DNA of 64,000 nt from Bacteroidota bacterium (GCA_030148165.1 JASBTZ010000003.1:1426001-1490000); one strand, 5' to 3'. Positions 26,547-37,139 are shown, counted from the first letter of the stretch. Program-made: numbers and translations. Notes: a model not told the origin generated them from the sequence alone.

Positions 26547-27161
26547 ATGGATGAAAAAAGATTGGAAATTTTAGAACGTGCTTCCGCCGTGTATATGAAA
26601 TACGGAATCAAGAGCGTGACGATGGATGATCTTGCCAGAGAGCTCGGAATCTCAAAGAAAACGATCTATGTTCACTTCAAAGACAAAAACGAGCTGGTAA
26701 GGTCGATCATTCAGCTAAAGATTGAAATGGATAAGGCTATTTGCATTAATTGCGTACAGCAATCCGAAAATGCCATTGACGACCTGATTCAAACAGGCAG
26801 ACTCGTGGCTGACCATATTGGAAATGTAAACCCAAGTGTATTTTATGACCTTAAGAAATATCATCAGGATGCATGGCAACTTATGGAAAATCATAAATGG
26901 GATTTTGTCCTGACTATGATCCGCGACAACATCAAGCGAGGGATAGAAGAAGGGATCTACAGAGCTGATATTGACATAGAAGTTGTTGCACGATTATACG
27001 TTGGAAGCACCGATCTGATATTGGGTGGAGATGCATTCCCCTGGCCTGAGTTTACATTCGAGCGGCTGTTTAAGGAAATGGTTCGGCTACATATCATGGG
27101 CATGGCGAATGAAAAAGGAACTAATTATCTCAATAAAAAATTAGGAAATGAAAATGCTTAA
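26547..27161 (+). CDS. TetR/AcrR family transcriptional regulator
   Basis: 204 residues from the ATG at 26547. A TTG at 26487 would start translation inside a palindrome upstream of the promoter box, so it is rejected. The N-terminal helix-turn-helix (about residues 1-50) reads MKYGIKSVTMDDLARELGISKKTIYVHFKDKNEL, a textbook TetR reading head. The C-terminal ligand domain is variable. It is the first gene of an operon with TolC, adaptor and RND pump genes, overlapping tolC by 14 bp, and is the probable local repressor of that pump. Confidence 0.95.
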   Translation: MDEKRLEILERASAVYMKYGIKSVTMDDLARELGISKKTIYVHFKDKNELVRSIIQLKIEMDKAICINCVQQSENAIDDLIQTGRLVADHIGNVNPSVFYDLKKYHQDAWQLMENHKWDFVLTMIRDNIKRGIEEGIYRADIDIEVVARLYVGSTDLILGGDAFPWPEFTFERLFKEMVRLHIMGMANEKGTNYLNKKLGNENA

Positions 27162-28494
27162 GAAACTATTCGTCATTTCGATTGTGTTCAGCGGTTTCTC
27201 ACAAACACTACTTGCACAGGATGATAAATCATTCACGCTGGAAGAAGCAAAAGCATATGCACTGGAACATCATTATAACATTATCAATGCGGACAACGAA
27301 GTCTTAATTGCCAGACAAAAAGTGAATGAAACGATCGGAATGGGTCTTCCTCAGGTTAGCTTTACTGGAAACTTCAGCAACTATCTGAATTTACCTGTTC
27401 AGGTAGTGGATGCCTCATTTATTAATCCAAATGCCCAGCCCGGTGAAACGATTTCATTTCAGGCGGGGACCGATTACACCGTAAGCGGAATGCTTCAGGT
27501 GAACCAGCTAGTATTCAATGGCAGCTATCTCATCGGTATGCAGGCAGCAAAGTATTATGCTAATTTCCAGGAATCTGTTTCTCAGCTGACAAAAGAAGAG
27601 GTCGTGTTCAATGCGATTCAATCCTATCAGTTAGCAGCAATCGCCAAAGAAAATAAAGCTTTCGCAGATTCAATTGTAGTCCTGACACAAAAAGTGGTTG
27701 ATCAACAATCGAATTACTTTGAGCTCGGACTGATGCTTCAGGAAGACATGGATCAACTCTTGTTCTCACTTCTTACAGCTAAAGATGCTGCTGTTACTGC
27801 GCAACTTCAACTGGATAATGCAATCAATTTATTTAAGCTTTCTATCGGATATCCCATTAATGAAGAAGTGATTATTGAAGAAAGTCCCGAAGACCTGAAA
27901 GATAAAAGCGCAATAGCTAAAGGCGACTTTCATCAAAATCTGCAATTTGAAATCGCCTCAAAACAAGTTGTTTTGTCAGAGTATAACCTAAAGAATAATC
28001 GCATGGCTAACGTGCCGACGTTAAATGCATTTTTTCAGCACGGTTATAACGCTTATACTAATGAGTTCAATTTCCACAAAGACAATTGGTTCGATCAGAC
28101 TTTTTGGGGTTTACAACTTAATGTGCCAATCTTTTCCGGCTATCAACGAAAGAACCGAATCGCACAGGCTAATGTTCGCCTAATGAAAGATCAAAATAAG
28201 CTGGATCAACTGGAACAGACCTTACAATTCCAGGAGGTCCAGGCTCAAAACAACCTTCTTGGAGCAAAAAACAAGCACGAGCTTCAACTGGAGAACATAA
28301 AACTGGCAAGATCAATCTACAATAACACCCTGACAAAAGAACAAATAGGGAAAGGAAACAGTATCAATGTAACGCAGAAACACAACCAGCTAATGATGGC
28401 ACAGGCGCAGTATCTTGGATCTCTCGTAGATCTGTTACAGGCACAGTTAGCATTGGATAAACTTTATAATAACATCATATCAAACGAGAAATAA
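27148..28494 (+). CDS. TolC-family outer-membrane efflux protein
   Basis: 448 residues, with a signal peptide (ends near TLLAQ, residue 24). Two repeated coiled-coil/strand halves are visible, beginning SFTLEEAKAYALEHHYNI and LNVPIFSGYQRKNRIAQANVRL. The LNVPIFSGYQRKNRI motif is typical of the outer-membrane factor family. It should form the trimeric exit duct for the RND pump encoded next. Its stop overlaps the adaptor start by one base (TAATG). Confidence 0.94.
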   Translation: MKMLKKLFVISIVFSGFSQTLLAQDDKSFTLEEAKAYALEHHYNIINADNEVLIARQKVNETIGMGLPQVSFTGNFSNYLNLPVQVVDASFINPNAQPGETISFQAGTDYTVSGMLQVNQLVFNGSYLIGMQAAKYYANFQESVSQLTKEEVVFNAIQSYQLAAIAKENKAFADSIVVLTQKVVDQQSNYFELGLMLQEDMDQLLFSLLTAKDAAVTAQLQLDNAINLFKLSIGYPINEEVIIEESPEDLKDKSAIAKGDFHQNLQFEIASKQVVLSEYNLKNNRMANVPTLNAFFQHGYNAYTNEFNFHKDNWFDQTFWGLQLNVPIFSGYQRKNRIAQANVRLMKDQNKLDQLEQTLQFQEVQAQNNLLGAKNKHELQLENIKLARSIYNNTLTKEQIGKGNSINVTQKHNQLMMAQAQYLGSLVDLLQAQLALDKLYNNIISNEK

Positions 28495-29546
28495 TGAAAC
28501 TCAATTCAACTACCATTTTTATCCTCATCGCATCAGCGAGTATTTTGACCGCATGCTCAAATGATGAAGAGAAAAAAGAAGAAAAATCTCATGAGTTCGT
28601 AACCCTCCAGGATGCAGAACGAAAAACATTTGTTCACAAAATTATGGCGCAGGGAAATGTAGAAACTGAACAGGATGTATTGCTCAGCGCCGAGCTTGGT
28701 GGTGTGATTACCGCCGTGGATGTACATGAGGGTCAAAAAGTTTCTAAAGGGCAAGTCATAGCTCAAATCGATGCATCCGTACTAGCATCCAATTTGGCTG
28801 AACTACAGACACAGCTAGAGCACGCTTCTTACATGCTTAATAAACAGAAAGAGCTCAATGACCGAGGAGTCGGATCAGAAATGGAACTTGAATCTGCAAA
28901 AACACAGGTCGAAGCTTTACAGGCGAGCATTAAGTCACTTAGCACTCAAAAAGGGAAGGCAACTATTACCGCACCTTTTTCCGGAGTTATCGACCAGGTT
29001 TTTGCTAAGAAGGGTCAAATGACGGGTCCTGGCACTCCAATAGCACGACTGGTAAATAACGATGCCATTGATATAGTTGCGAGTATTTCAGAAAAGCACT
29101 ACGCAAATATTAAAATTGGCACAGACATTATCGTTTCGTTTCCGAATTATTCTGACACCACGATCAAATTAAAGGTTGATCATATTGGAAATTATATCGA
29201 ACCAACGAATAGAACATTTAGAATCATTTCCAGAGTAGAAGAAAATGATTACTTCCTCCCAAATATGCTGGCAGAAGTCAGTATCACAGATATGATGGTG
29301 GACAGCGCTTTGGTTATACCTGCTACCGCCATACTTCGAGACCAGGAGAATAATGATTTCGTATATGTAGCTACGGAACAAGACAGTGCCTATAAGGTTA
29401 AGAAAACCATTGTCAATGTTATTCAACGATATAAGGGCGACGCATACATTGAAAATCAGGATAAAATTAAGGCCGGGACAAAACTAGTTGTTGGTGGAGC
29501 GCGCGGAATATATGAAGGCGCTTTAGTTAAAGAATTAAGTAAATAA
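28494..29546 (+). CDS. RND efflux periplasmic adaptor (membrane fusion protein), lipoprotein
   Basis: 350 residues. The lipobox ILTAC places the lipidated Cys at about residue 21. The order is: lipoyl half (LLSAELGGVITAVDVHEGQKVSKGQVIAQID), an alpha-hairpin (LAELQTQLEHASYMLNKQKEL), the second lipoyl half (KATITAPFSGVIDQVFAKKGQ), then the beta-barrel and membrane-proximal domains. It bridges the RND pump and TolC in the periplasm. The gap to the RND gene is 10 bp. Confidence 0.95.
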   Translation: MKLNSTTIFILIASASILTACSNDEEKKEEKSHEFVTLQDAERKTFVHKIMAQGNVETEQDVLLSAELGGVITAVDVHEGQKVSKGQVIAQIDASVLASNLAELQTQLEHASYMLNKQKELNDRGVGSEMELESAKTQVEALQASIKSLSTQKGKATITAPFSGVIDQVFAKKGQMTGPGTPIARLVNNDAIDIVASISEKHYANIKIGTDIIVSFPNYSDTTIKLKVDHIGNYIEPTNRTFRIISRVEENDYFLPNMLAEVSITDMMVDSALVIPATAILRDQENNDFVYVATEQDSAYKVKKTIVNVIQRYKGDAYIENQDKIKAGTKLVVGGARGIYEGALVKELSK

Positions 29547-29556
29547 AGACTTAATA

Positions 29557-32500
29557 ATGAAACAAGAAAAAAAAGGATTTGGTCTGTCAACATTAGCCGT
29601 TAATAATCGCAAGACGGTATTTTTGATTGGTCTTATAATAATTTTGGGAGGAGTTATGGCATATACATCAATGCCAAAAGAAAACTTCCCTGAACTCCAA
29701 ATACCGGAAATATATATTGGTATTGCTAAACCGGGATCATCTCCGGAATACATGTCGGAAAAGATTGCCCGGGCTATCGAAAAAGAAATTGGCGGCATCA
29801 AGCTAGTTGATGAGATCAATACGAATTCCGTTCACGGTTATACAACAATTCGGGTTAAGTTCGATTTTAAAATTAACGTCGACAAAGCGCTTCAAAAAGT
29901 GAAGGACGCTGTCGACGATGCGCGAACGAACAGTGATTTCCCGGATCTCCCCGTCGAGCCGAATATTTTCGAAATGGATCCGGCGGATATGCCAATAATG
30001 AATATCAACTTACGAGGCGATAACGCAGCTTTATTGAAGGAAATTGCCGAAGAACTGGAAGATAGAATTGAGGACCTTCCCGAGATAAGCGAAGTTGATA
30101 CGCGCGGTGTTCAGGAGCAGGAGATGCGAATTGAAGTAGATCCGCTCAAAGCCCAGGCAGTTAATGTAACCATCGATGATATCGAGAGTGCAGTCAATGC
30201 AGAACATCAAACCATTCCCGGCGGAGAAGTATTAATGGACGGAATCCGTAAAACCATTCGAATCGAGGGTGAATTCAAAGATGCAGATGAACTAAAGAAA
30301 ATTATCGTCAAGCAAGACGACTTCTTACCAGTAGCCTTGGAGGATGTTGCAAAAGTTAGCTTCGGCAATGGAGATACAACATCATACGCACGAGAATTTG
30401 GGGAACCCGTTGTGATGCTTGATGTCAAAAAACAAGGTGGAGAAAACCTGTTAGTCGCTTCGGAGAAAATCAATGAGCTGATTAAAGAAGCCAAAGCTGA
30501 GCGGTTAATCCCTGGAAGTGTGGCGGTCTCGATCACGAATGATCAGTCAAACATGACCCGGGATATGGTTTCCAATCTTTTGAATTCAATCGTATTCGGA
30601 ATCATTTTGGTAGTAGGAGTTCTTTTATTCTTCCTCGGATTGAGAAATGCCCTATTCGTAGGAGTCGCAATTCCGCTTTCTATGCTCATGTCATTCCTGG
30701 TATTAAATGCTATGGGCGTTACCCTAAATGTAATGGTACTATTCTCGTTAGTACTCGCATTAGGTATGCTGGTTGACAATGGTATTGTAACAGTCGAGAA
30801 CATATATCGTCACATGGCTGAAGGCAAATCTGCTTTGAATGCTGTAATCGAGGGTGTGGGAGAAATTGCTATGCCTATTATTGCTTCTACTGCGACTACC
30901 CTTGCAGCATTTATACCACTCGCTATCTGGCCTGGAATCATGGGAGAATTCATGAAATTCCTTCCGATTACCCTGATGATTGTACTCGGGTCTTCTCTGT
31001 TTGTAGCGCTCGTTATCAACCCGGTGCTCGCAGTAACTTATATGAAGATAGCAAGCAACAAACCAAATCGTAAGAAAGCAATTAGAACGTCGATCATTCT
31101 CACCGGCATCGGGATCGTATTTACCATTTTAGGTGCAATCACCTTTGGAAATCTACTGATCGTCATAGCGATACTCGGAATAGTCAACCTCTTCATACTG
31201 TATCCGGGGACTGTCAAATTTCAGAACGGTTTTTTACCCAAACTAGAAACTGCATATGAGAAGTTCTTGACGTATGCGTTGGAGGGTAAAAGACCAAGGC
31301 GGTTCTTCTTCGGAACGGTTGGTTTATTCTTTCTATCCTTTGCGCTAATGATCGTTATTCCACCTAAGATTGATTTCTTCCCGGTAAATCAACCTAAGTA
31401 TTCTAACATATTCATCTCTCATCCTATCGGTACGGATATCAGTATAACTAATGAGACAACATTGGAAGTTGAAGAACGATTGAATGCTATTCTGGCAGAA
31501 TACATGGATGAAGATGATACTACCGGAATTCCGCAGGATAAGCAGATCATATCATCTATAATATCACAGGTTGGTGAAGGTACCAGCGATCCATCTCGCG
31601 GAGTAGCAATGGGAAACACACCTCACAAGGCGCGTATTACTGTGAACTTTACAGAATTCCAACATCGTCGTGGGATTAAAACCTCCGAGATTTTAAAGAA
31701 AATCCAGGATGGGCTTCGCGATAAGTTTACAGCGGATATAGATGTTTCTGCTTCGAAGGATGAACAGGGCCCGCCTCAGGGAGCTCCCGTGAACATAGAA
31801 GTTACCGGTAAAGGTGAGTATCGCGACCTTATCACGGAGGCGACCAAGATTAAAGGTTACCTGGACACGCTTGACATAAAGGGAGTTGAAGAATTGACGC
31901 TGAACGTTGAAGCCAATCGTCCTGAAATTCCAATACGCGTGGATCGCGATCAGGTAAGAAAACTGAATGCTTCAACTTATCAGGTAGGGATGGCCATTCG
32001 TAAAGCTTTGTTAGGTCAGGATATTACTACCTACACAAAGGATGATGAGTCATATGATATTGTTGTCCAGTTTGATAAACCCAACAGAGAAAGCCTCGAT
32101 GCCTTGTTGGATCAAAGGTTGATCTTCAGAAACAACACAGGTAAAATGATGAATATACCTGTGCGATCTGTTATTGAAGACCCAGTCGAACAGTCTTCAT
32201 TTACTGCGGTCGTTCGAAAAGACCAAATTCCGTTGGTGACCATTTCCTCTAATATTACTGAAGGTGAAAATGCGAATGAAGTAGTTGCCAAAGTGAAAGA
32301 AGAAATGGAGAAGTACGTAGTGTCAAATGGGCTAAAAGAAGGAATTAATTATAAGTTCACAGGACAGCAGGAGGAACAACAAAAAGAAATGGCATTCTTA
32401 AGTAGTGCACTTTTGATCGCTGTGTTTCTGATCCTTGTAATTATCGTTGCACAATTCAATTCTTATTCAATGCCTTCTGTTATAATGATAACCGTGTTGT

Positions 32501-33024
32501 TATCACTCATCGGAGTATTATTGGGATTAGTTATATCCAGACAGAACTTCGTGATTATGATGACCATGATCGGAGTTATATCACTCGCGGGAGTGGTGGT
32601 TAATAATGCAATCGTACTCATTGATTATACGAATCAAATAAGGAAACGTAAACGGGCAGAACTTGGGTTAGGTGAATATGATCAGCTCCCTTACAAAGAG
32701 ATCGTGGCTTCTGCAATTGAAGGAGGAAAAACAAGATTGCGACCGGTACTATTAACCGCAATCACGACCATTCTGGGATTGATCCCGTTGGCCATCGGTT
32801 TCAATATTGATTTCTTCACACTATTATCGGAATATGATCCAAACATTTTCTTAGGTGGTGATAACAATATTTTCTTTGCTCCACTTTCATGGGCGATCAT
32901 ATACGGTCTCACCTTTGCAACATTCCTCACGCTGGTAATCATTCCAGCTCTCTATTTATTAATGTACCAGCTAAAGGTATGGATCTACGCTAAATTTAAT
33001 TGGCAAATAAGGAGCAATATTTAA
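29557..33024 (+). CDS. RND family efflux permease (HAE1/AcrB-like)
   Basis: 1155 residues, about 100 more than AcrB. TM1 follows NNRKTVFLIGLIIILGGVMAY; the porter domain precedes TM2-TM6 with the motif LGMLVDNGIVTVENIYRHM. The AcrB proton-relay pair Asp-Asp therefore reads Asp-Asn, and the TM10 Lys position lies in GVVVNNAIVLIDY, features shared by many non-enterobacterial RND pumps. The extra length comes mainly from two additional hydrophobic helices after TM6 (about 505-555) and a short insert before the last helices. It is the proton-driven pump of the operon; substrates cannot be told. Confidence 0.94.
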   Translation: MKQEKKGFGLSTLAVNNRKTVFLIGLIIILGGVMAYTSMPKENFPELQIPEIYIGIAKPGSSPEYMSEKIARAIEKEIGGIKLVDEINTNSVHGYTTIRVKFDFKINVDKALQKVKDAVDDARTNSDFPDLPVEPNIFEMDPADMPIMNINLRGDNAALLKEIAEELEDRIEDLPEISEVDTRGVQEQEMRIEVDPLKAQAVNVTIDDIESAVNAEHQTIPGGEVLMDGIRKTIRIEGEFKDADELKKIIVKQDDFLPVALEDVAKVSFGNGDTTSYAREFGEPVVMLDVKKQGGENLLVASEKINELIKEAKAERLIPGSVAVSITNDQSNMTRDMVSNLLNSIVFGIILVVGVLLFFLGLRNALFVGVAIPLSMLMSFLVLNAMGVTLNVMVLFSLVLALGMLVDNGIVTVENIYRHMAEGKSALNAVIEGVGEIAMPIIASTATTLAAFIPLAIWPGIMGEFMKFLPITLMIVLGSSLFVALVINPVLAVTYMKIASNKPNRKKAIRTSIILTGIGIVFTILGAITFGNLLIVIAILGIVNLFILYPGTVKFQNGFLPKLETAYEKFLTYALEGKRPRRFFFGTVGLFFLSFALMIVIPPKIDFFPVNQPKYSNIFISHPIGTDISITNETTLEVEERLNAILAEYMDEDDTTGIPQDKQIISSIISQVGEGTSDPSRGVAMGNTPHKARITVNFTEFQHRRGIKTSEILKKIQDGLRDKFTADIDVSASKDEQGPPQGAPVNIEVTGKGEYRDLITEATKIKGYLDTLDIKGVEELTLNVEANRPEIPIRVDRDQVRKLNASTYQVGMAIRKALLGQDITTYTKDDESYDIVVQFDKPNRESLDALLDQRLIFRNNTGKMMNIPVRSVIEDPVEQSSFTAVVRKDQIPLVTISSNITEGENANEVVAKVKEEMEKYVVSNGLKEGINYKFTGQQEEQQKEMAFLSSALLIAVFLILVIIVAQFNSYSMPSVIMITVLLSLIGVLLGLVISRQNFVIMMTMIGVISLAGVVVNNAIVLIDYTNQIRKRKRAELGLGEYDQLPYKEIVASAIEGGKTRLRPVLLTAITTILGLIPLAIGFNIDFFTLLSEYDPNIFLGGDNNIFFAPLSWAIIYGLTFATFLTLVIIPALYLLMYQLKVWIYAKFNWQIRSNI

Positions 33025-33045
33025 AAATCGCTCCGGATAACTTAA

Positions 33046-33074
33046 GGGTGAAGCAGTTTGTTTCACCCTTTTTT
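33046..33074 (+). terminator. Rho-independent terminator of the efflux operon
   Basis: GGGTGAA (33046-33052) pairs with TTCACCC (33062-33068), 9-nt loop, followed by six T. Confidence 0.85.
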
Positions 33075-33326
33075 ATACCCTATTATGTAGCTTGAAATAT
33101 CAAGACAGCGGATTGATTAAGTAGATTTTTTGTCGATACATTAGGGAGTTTGGTCGAAAAGATGGAATCTTTGCGAATTTTAGGATTCCAAGAGTTGAAA
33201 AGCGTGATTTTCGTTGAATGGCTAAATTTTTACTATGAACTATACGTATTTATCCGCGTACGAATAAATCTATATTAACTATGCACACATAAGTTTGTAG
33301 AATGGGTTAAATCTGGATTTTTTTTC
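33075..33326. other. Intergenic stretch without a recognised gene
   Basis: Between the efflux-operon terminator and the small-RNA promoter candidate. It holds a 7-bp inverted repeat (TGGAATC at 33163, GATTCCA at 33183), a 38-codon frame at 33162-33278 without any family resemblance, and an isolated TAAGTTTG box at 33290. None is convincing by itself. Confidence 0.4.
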
Positions 33327-33357
33327 TTTCAGGATCTGTATGTCGTCCTTACATTTG
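33327..33357 (+). promoter_or_regulatory. Candidate promoter for an orphan transcript
   Basis: TTTC (33327-33330), 19-nt spacer, TACATTTG (33350-33357). It reads toward a strong plus-strand terminator 80 bp away with no gene between. Confidence 0.4.
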
Positions 33358-33362
33358 TAGTG

Positions 33363-33475
33363 TAAAGATTGATTTTAGTAATTGATATTCAATCAAACTA
33401 GAAGTCTTTTTCAGTGAATAGTGGTTAGGTTAGGTTATAAGTAAAGCAGCTCGCCCGAGCTGCTTTACTTTTTTT
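33363..33475 (+). ncRNA. Candidate small RNA ending in a strong terminator
   Basis: About 113 nt from the expected start after the TACATTTG box to the terminator T-run. The 5' half can fold as a long imperfect hairpin: AAAGA (33364-33368) with TCTTT (33405-33409), TTTTAG (33373-33378) with CTAGAA (33398-33403), and ATTGA with TCAAT around a 3-nt loop. The 3' end is a near-perfect intrinsic terminator. No open frame of note lies inside. The length and the hairpin recall 6S-like RNAs of Flavobacteriia, but the identity is not established. Confidence 0.5.
33439..33475 (+). terminator. Strong intrinsic terminator of the orphan transcript
   Basis: A 15-bp perfect stem, AAGTAAAGCAGCTCG (33439-33453) and CGAGCTGCTTTACTT (33456-33470), 2-nt loop region, then a T-run to 33475. 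The T-run is on the plus strand, so it does not primarily serve metH on the minus strand. Confidence 0.85.
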
Positions 33476-33477
33476 AT

Positions 33478-36144
33478 CTAGTTTATATTCGGCGATAACC
33501 ACTTCGCCATTTCATCTACATTTAAGTTCTTTCGATCAGCTAAGGATTTTACCTGATCCATATCGATTTTTCCGACGCCAAAATACTTGCTTGATGGATT
33601 CGCAAAATACCATCCTGATACACTTGCTGTAGGATACATGGCAAGACTTTCTGTTAGTGATACGCCTGTTCGCTTTTCGGCGTCAAGCAATTTAAACAAG
33701 GTAATCTTTTCGGTATGATCCGGACAAGCAGGATATCCAGGAGCAGGACGAATTCCTACATATTTCTCTTTAATCAGATCGTCGTTATTTAAGTGTTCCT
33801 TTTTTGAATAACCCCAAAACTCTTTTCTTACACGCTCGTGAAGGTATTCCGCAAAGGCTTCAGCCAAACGATCCGCCAATGCCTTCAATAATATCGAATG
33901 ATAATCATCATGCTCAGCTTCAAACTGCTTTATTTTCTTTTCTATCCCAATACCGGAGGTCACCACAAAGGCGCCGATATAATCCTGTATGCCCGTTGTT
34001 TTCGGTGCAATGAAATCCGCCAATGCGATATTAGGAACGGACGCTGCCTTCTTTCCCTGTTGACGAATAGTATGTTGAATACCAACAAGTCTATCGGGAT
34101 CCTCAGGGTCGTAAATCTCAATGTCATCTCCTATCGCAGATGCCGGGAACAAACCTACAACTCCTCTATGTTCAAGCCAATGTTCTGAGCCAATTTGCGC
34201 CAGCATTTTCTTAGCATCGGCGAACAACTTCGTCGCTTCTACTCCTACAACATTATCATTTAAAATGTCAGGATACTTTCCATGTAATTCCCATGTTCTG
34301 AAAAAGGGAGTCCAGTCGATATATGGAATCAAATCATCGGTAGACGGTGTAACTGTATGTATCCCCAGCTGCTCGGGACGAACGATCTCGTCTTCGTTAA
34401 AGTCTATCTTCAGTGAGTTAGCACATGCAGCCTCATACGATAAGAGCGGTTTCGCCTGACGATGTTTTTCGTGATGTTCCCTAAGCTTTTTATAATCATC
34501 CTTGAGGTTTGCAACAAAGTCCTGCTTTTTACTCCCTAATAATTGCTCCACAACCGTAACTGATCTGGAAGCATCAAGTACGTGAATGGTTTGATCCCTG
34601 GTGTAATGCTCTTCGATTTTTACCGCTGTATGAACTCTGGATGTAGTCGCTCCTCCTATTAATAATGGAATATTCAGGTTTGCTCGTTCCATCTCTTTCG
34701 CAACAGTCACCATTTCATCCAATGACGGAGTTATTAATCCACTGAGCCCGATCACGTCAACTTCTTGTTTGATAGCCTCATCAATGATCCTTTCATGTGG
34801 AACCATCACGCCCATATCAATTACTTCGTAATTATTGCAACCGAGTACAACTCCAACTATGTTTTTACCGATATCGTGAACATCACCCTTAACAGTTGCC
34901 AATAGAATTTTTCCTGCACTTGAGCTGACTCCATCCTTCTCCTCTTCGATGTATGGTAACAGGTAGGCAACGGCTTTCTTCATAACCCGCGCAGATTTAA
35001 CAACCTGCGGTAAAAACATTTTACCACTTCCAAAGAGGTCTCCAACCACGTTCATTCCATCCATCAATGGACCTTCAATAACTTCAATTGGTCGATCGTG
35101 TTGCAGTCTGCTTTCTTCCACATCTTCCTCGATATAATCAGTTATGCCTTTGACTAATGCATGCTTTAATCGTTCGTTGACATTATTTTCACGCCAACTA
35201 AGGTCAACCACGCGAACCTTCCCTTCACCTTTTACTGTTTCAGCATATTCCAATAAACGCTCGGTAGCATCGGACCTTCGATTTAAAAGAACATCTTCTA
35301 CATATTGAAGCAGTTCTTTATCCACATCATCGTATACTTCCAACATAGATGGATTCACAATTCCCATATCCATACCATGCTGAATGCCATGATATAAAAA
35401 TGCAGCATGCATTGCTTCGCGAACTACGTTATTACCTCGAAATGAGAAAGACACATTGGATACACCACCGCTAACATGTGCTCCCGGTAAATTCTCCTTG
35501 ATCCACTTAGTCGCACGGAAAAAATCGAGCGCATTATCATTGTGTTCTTCCATACCGGTCGCTACCGGAAAAATATTCGGATCGAAAATGATGTCCTCCT
35601 TGGCAAATCCAACGACATCAACTAAAATCCTATACGAACGTTCACATATTTCTATTCTTCGCTCATAACTGTCTGCCTGACCGTCCTCATCAAACGCCAT
35701 AACGATGACAGCTGCACCATAACGCTTAATCTTTTTTGCTTGCTCGATAAAGATATCCTCGCCTTCTTTAAGTGAAATGGAATTCACTACTCCCTTACCC
35801 TGCACACATTGAAGCCCTGCCTCGATGATCTCCCATTTTGAGCTATCAATCATTACGGGGACTCTGGAAATATCCGGTTCAGAAGCAATCAAATTCAAGA
35901 ACTTGACCATCGATTCCTTCCCGTCTATCATCCCTTCATCCATGTTGATATCGATGATTTGAGCCCCTCCTTCAACCTGATCTCGCGCAACACTCAAGGC
36001 TTCTTCAAAATCTCCTTCTTTAATAAGTCGAAGGAACTTTCTTGATCCAGTAACATTCGTTCGTTCACCAACATTGACAAAATTGCTTTCGCTTGTCACG
36101 ATCAATGGCTCAAGTCCCGATAATTTCAAGGTAACTATGCTCAT
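33478..36144 (-). CDS. metH: Methionine synthase, folate/B12/activation part (split MetH)
   Basis: 888 residues, equal to MetH without its first module. The pterin-binding domain (about 15-280) starts at [17 protein letters not shown]. The B12 domain has the DxHxxG motif with His423 ([12 protein letters not shown]) as lower cobalt ligand, and the cap domain precedes it. The C-terminal AdoMet-activation domain (about 600-888) ends with [15 protein letters not shown]. Together with the gene upstream it transfers the methyl group from methyltetrahydrofolate via cobalamin to homocysteine. Its ATG overlaps the stop of the upstream half by 4 bp, so equal production is likely. Under SAM-riboswitch control. 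Confidence 0.97.
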   Translation of the reverse strand: MSIVTLKLSGLEPLIVTSESNFVNVGERTNVTGSRKFLRLIKEGDFEEALSVARDQVEGGAQIIDINMDEGMIDGKESMVKFLNLIASEPDISRVPVMIDSSKWEIIEAGLQCVQGKGVVNSISLKEGEDIFIEQAKKIKRYGAAVIVMAFDEDGQADSYERRIEICERSYRILVDVVGFAKEDIIFDPNIFPVATGMEEHNDNALDFFRATKWIKENLPGAHVSGGVSNVSFSFRGNNVVREAMHAAFLYHGIQHGMDMGIVNPSMLEVYDDVDKELLQYVEDVLLNRRSDATERLLEYAETVKGEGKVRVVDLSWRENNVNERLKHALVKGITDYIEEDVEESRLQHDRPIEVIEGPLMDGMNVVGDLFGSGKMFLPQVVKSARVMKKAVAYLLPYIEEEKDGVSSSAGKILLATVKGDVHDIGKNIVGVVLGCNNYEVIDMGVMVPHERIIDEAIKQEVDVIGLSGLITPSLDEMVTVAKEMERANLNIPLLIGGATTSRVHTAVKIEEHYTRDQTIHVLDASRSVTVVEQLLGSKKQDFVANLKDDYKKLREHHEKHRQAKPLLSYEAACANSLKIDFNEDEIVRPEQLGIHTVTPSTDDLIPYIDWTPFFRTWELHGKYPDILNDNVVGVEATKLFADAKKMLAQIGSEHWLEHRGVVGLFPASAIGDDIEIYDPEDPDRLVGIQHTIRQQGKKAASVPNIALADFIAPKTTGIQDYIGAFVVTSGIGIEKKIKQFEAEHDDYHSILLKALADRLAEAFAEYLHERVRKEFWGYSKKEHLNNDDLIKEKYVGIRPAPGYPACPDHTEKITLFKLLDAEKRTGVSLTESLAMYPTASVSGWYFANPSSKYFGVGKIDMDQVKSLADRKNLNVDEMAKWLSPNIN

Positions 36145-37139
36145 AACACTGCAATCTTTCTAGGTGAATATTCCTTAGTTAATTCTGTAATTGCCTTGAT
36201 ATGATCCGGTGTGGTACCGCAACATCCTCCGATGATATTGACAAGTCCTTCATCCAGAAAGGATTTGATCTGCTCTGCCATCATTTCCGGTGTCTCATCA
36301 TATTCGCCAAATTCATTTGGCAATCCGGCATTTGGATGGGCACTTACAGCAAAACTAGATTTCTTGTCTAACACCTGAAGATAAGGTCTCATCATCGAAG
36401 CGCCTAAAGCACAATTCAATCCTACTGAAAGCAGGTCCATATGTGAAACCGATATTAAAAATGCCTCTGTCGTCTGACCGGTCAGTGTTCGGCCACTTTG
36501 ATCCGTAATCGTCCCTGAAACCATCACCGGAATTTTGAGACCTCTTTCCTCCAGGATTTCATCAATTGCAAACAAAGCAGCTTTAGCATTGAGTGTGTCA
36601 AATACTGTCTCAACTAATAGTAAGTCCACACCTCCATCCAGCAAGCCATTAACCTGTTCCTTATAAGCATCCACTAATTCCTGAAAGGTAATCGCCCGAA
36701 ACCCCGGGTCATTTACATCCGGAGAAATGGAAGCTGTTCTGTTCGTAGGACCAATCGATCCTGCTACGAAACGCGGTTTTGATTGATCTTTGGAAGTGAA
36801 TTCATCTGCAACCTCTCTGGCTATTTTAGCACTGTGATAGTTAATGTCGTAGACGTATTTCTCAAGTCCGTAATCAGCCTGTGCTATAGATGTGCCGGAA
36901 AATGTATTGGTCTCAGCAATATCGGCCCCAGCTTCAAAATATGCAGCGTGTATTTCCCTTATTACATCTGGTCGGGTAAGCGACAATAGATCATTATTCC
37001 CCTGCAAAGGATGGTGATGCTCTTCAAACCAACCCTTTCTGAAATCTTCCTCTTCCAGCTTGTATCGCTGGATCATGGTGCCCATCGCTCCATCCAGGAC
37101 TAAGATTCTCTTTTCTAATTCTGATTTAATATCCTTCAT
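36141..37139 (-). CDS. metH: Methionine synthase, homocysteine-binding part (split MetH)
   Basis: 332 residues covering only the homocysteine S-methyltransferase module. Landmarks are [26 protein letters not shown], the first zinc Cys in [13 protein letters not shown] and the Cys pair in [14 protein letters not shown]. It lacks the cobalamin-binding part, which the next gene supplies, so the two polypeptides must assemble. The start ATG at 37139 lies about 40 nt after the riboswitch. A box TATATTTG ends 7 nt before it and could allow initiation independent of the riboswitch. Confidence 0.96.
   Translation of the reverse strand: MKDIKSELEKRILVLDGAMGTMIQRYKLEEEDFRKGWFEEHHHPLQGNNDLLSLTRPDVIREIHAAYFEAGADIAETNTFSGTSIAQADYGLEKYVYDINYHSAKIAREVADEFTSKDQSKPRFVAGSIGPTNRTASISPDVNDPGFRAITFQELVDAYKEQVNGLLDGGVDLLLVETVFDTLNAKAALFAIDEILEERGLKIPVMVSGTITDQSGRTLTGQTTEAFLISVSHMDLLSVGLNCALGASMMRPYLQVLDKKSSFAVSAHPNAGLPNEFGEYDETPEMMAEQIKSFLDEGLVNIIGGCCGTTPDHIKAITELTKEYSPRKIAVL

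Noticed and set aside
33162-33278. 38-codon frame in the gap before the candidate small RNA
   Set aside because: No signal, no family resemblance, no start context and no terminator; expected by chance in an AT-rich gap.
36141-36144. Frameshift that would have broken a single metH gene
   Set aside because: The break falls exactly at a domain boundary, both parts have proper starts and stops with a 4-bp overlap, and the split form is common in Bacteroidota.
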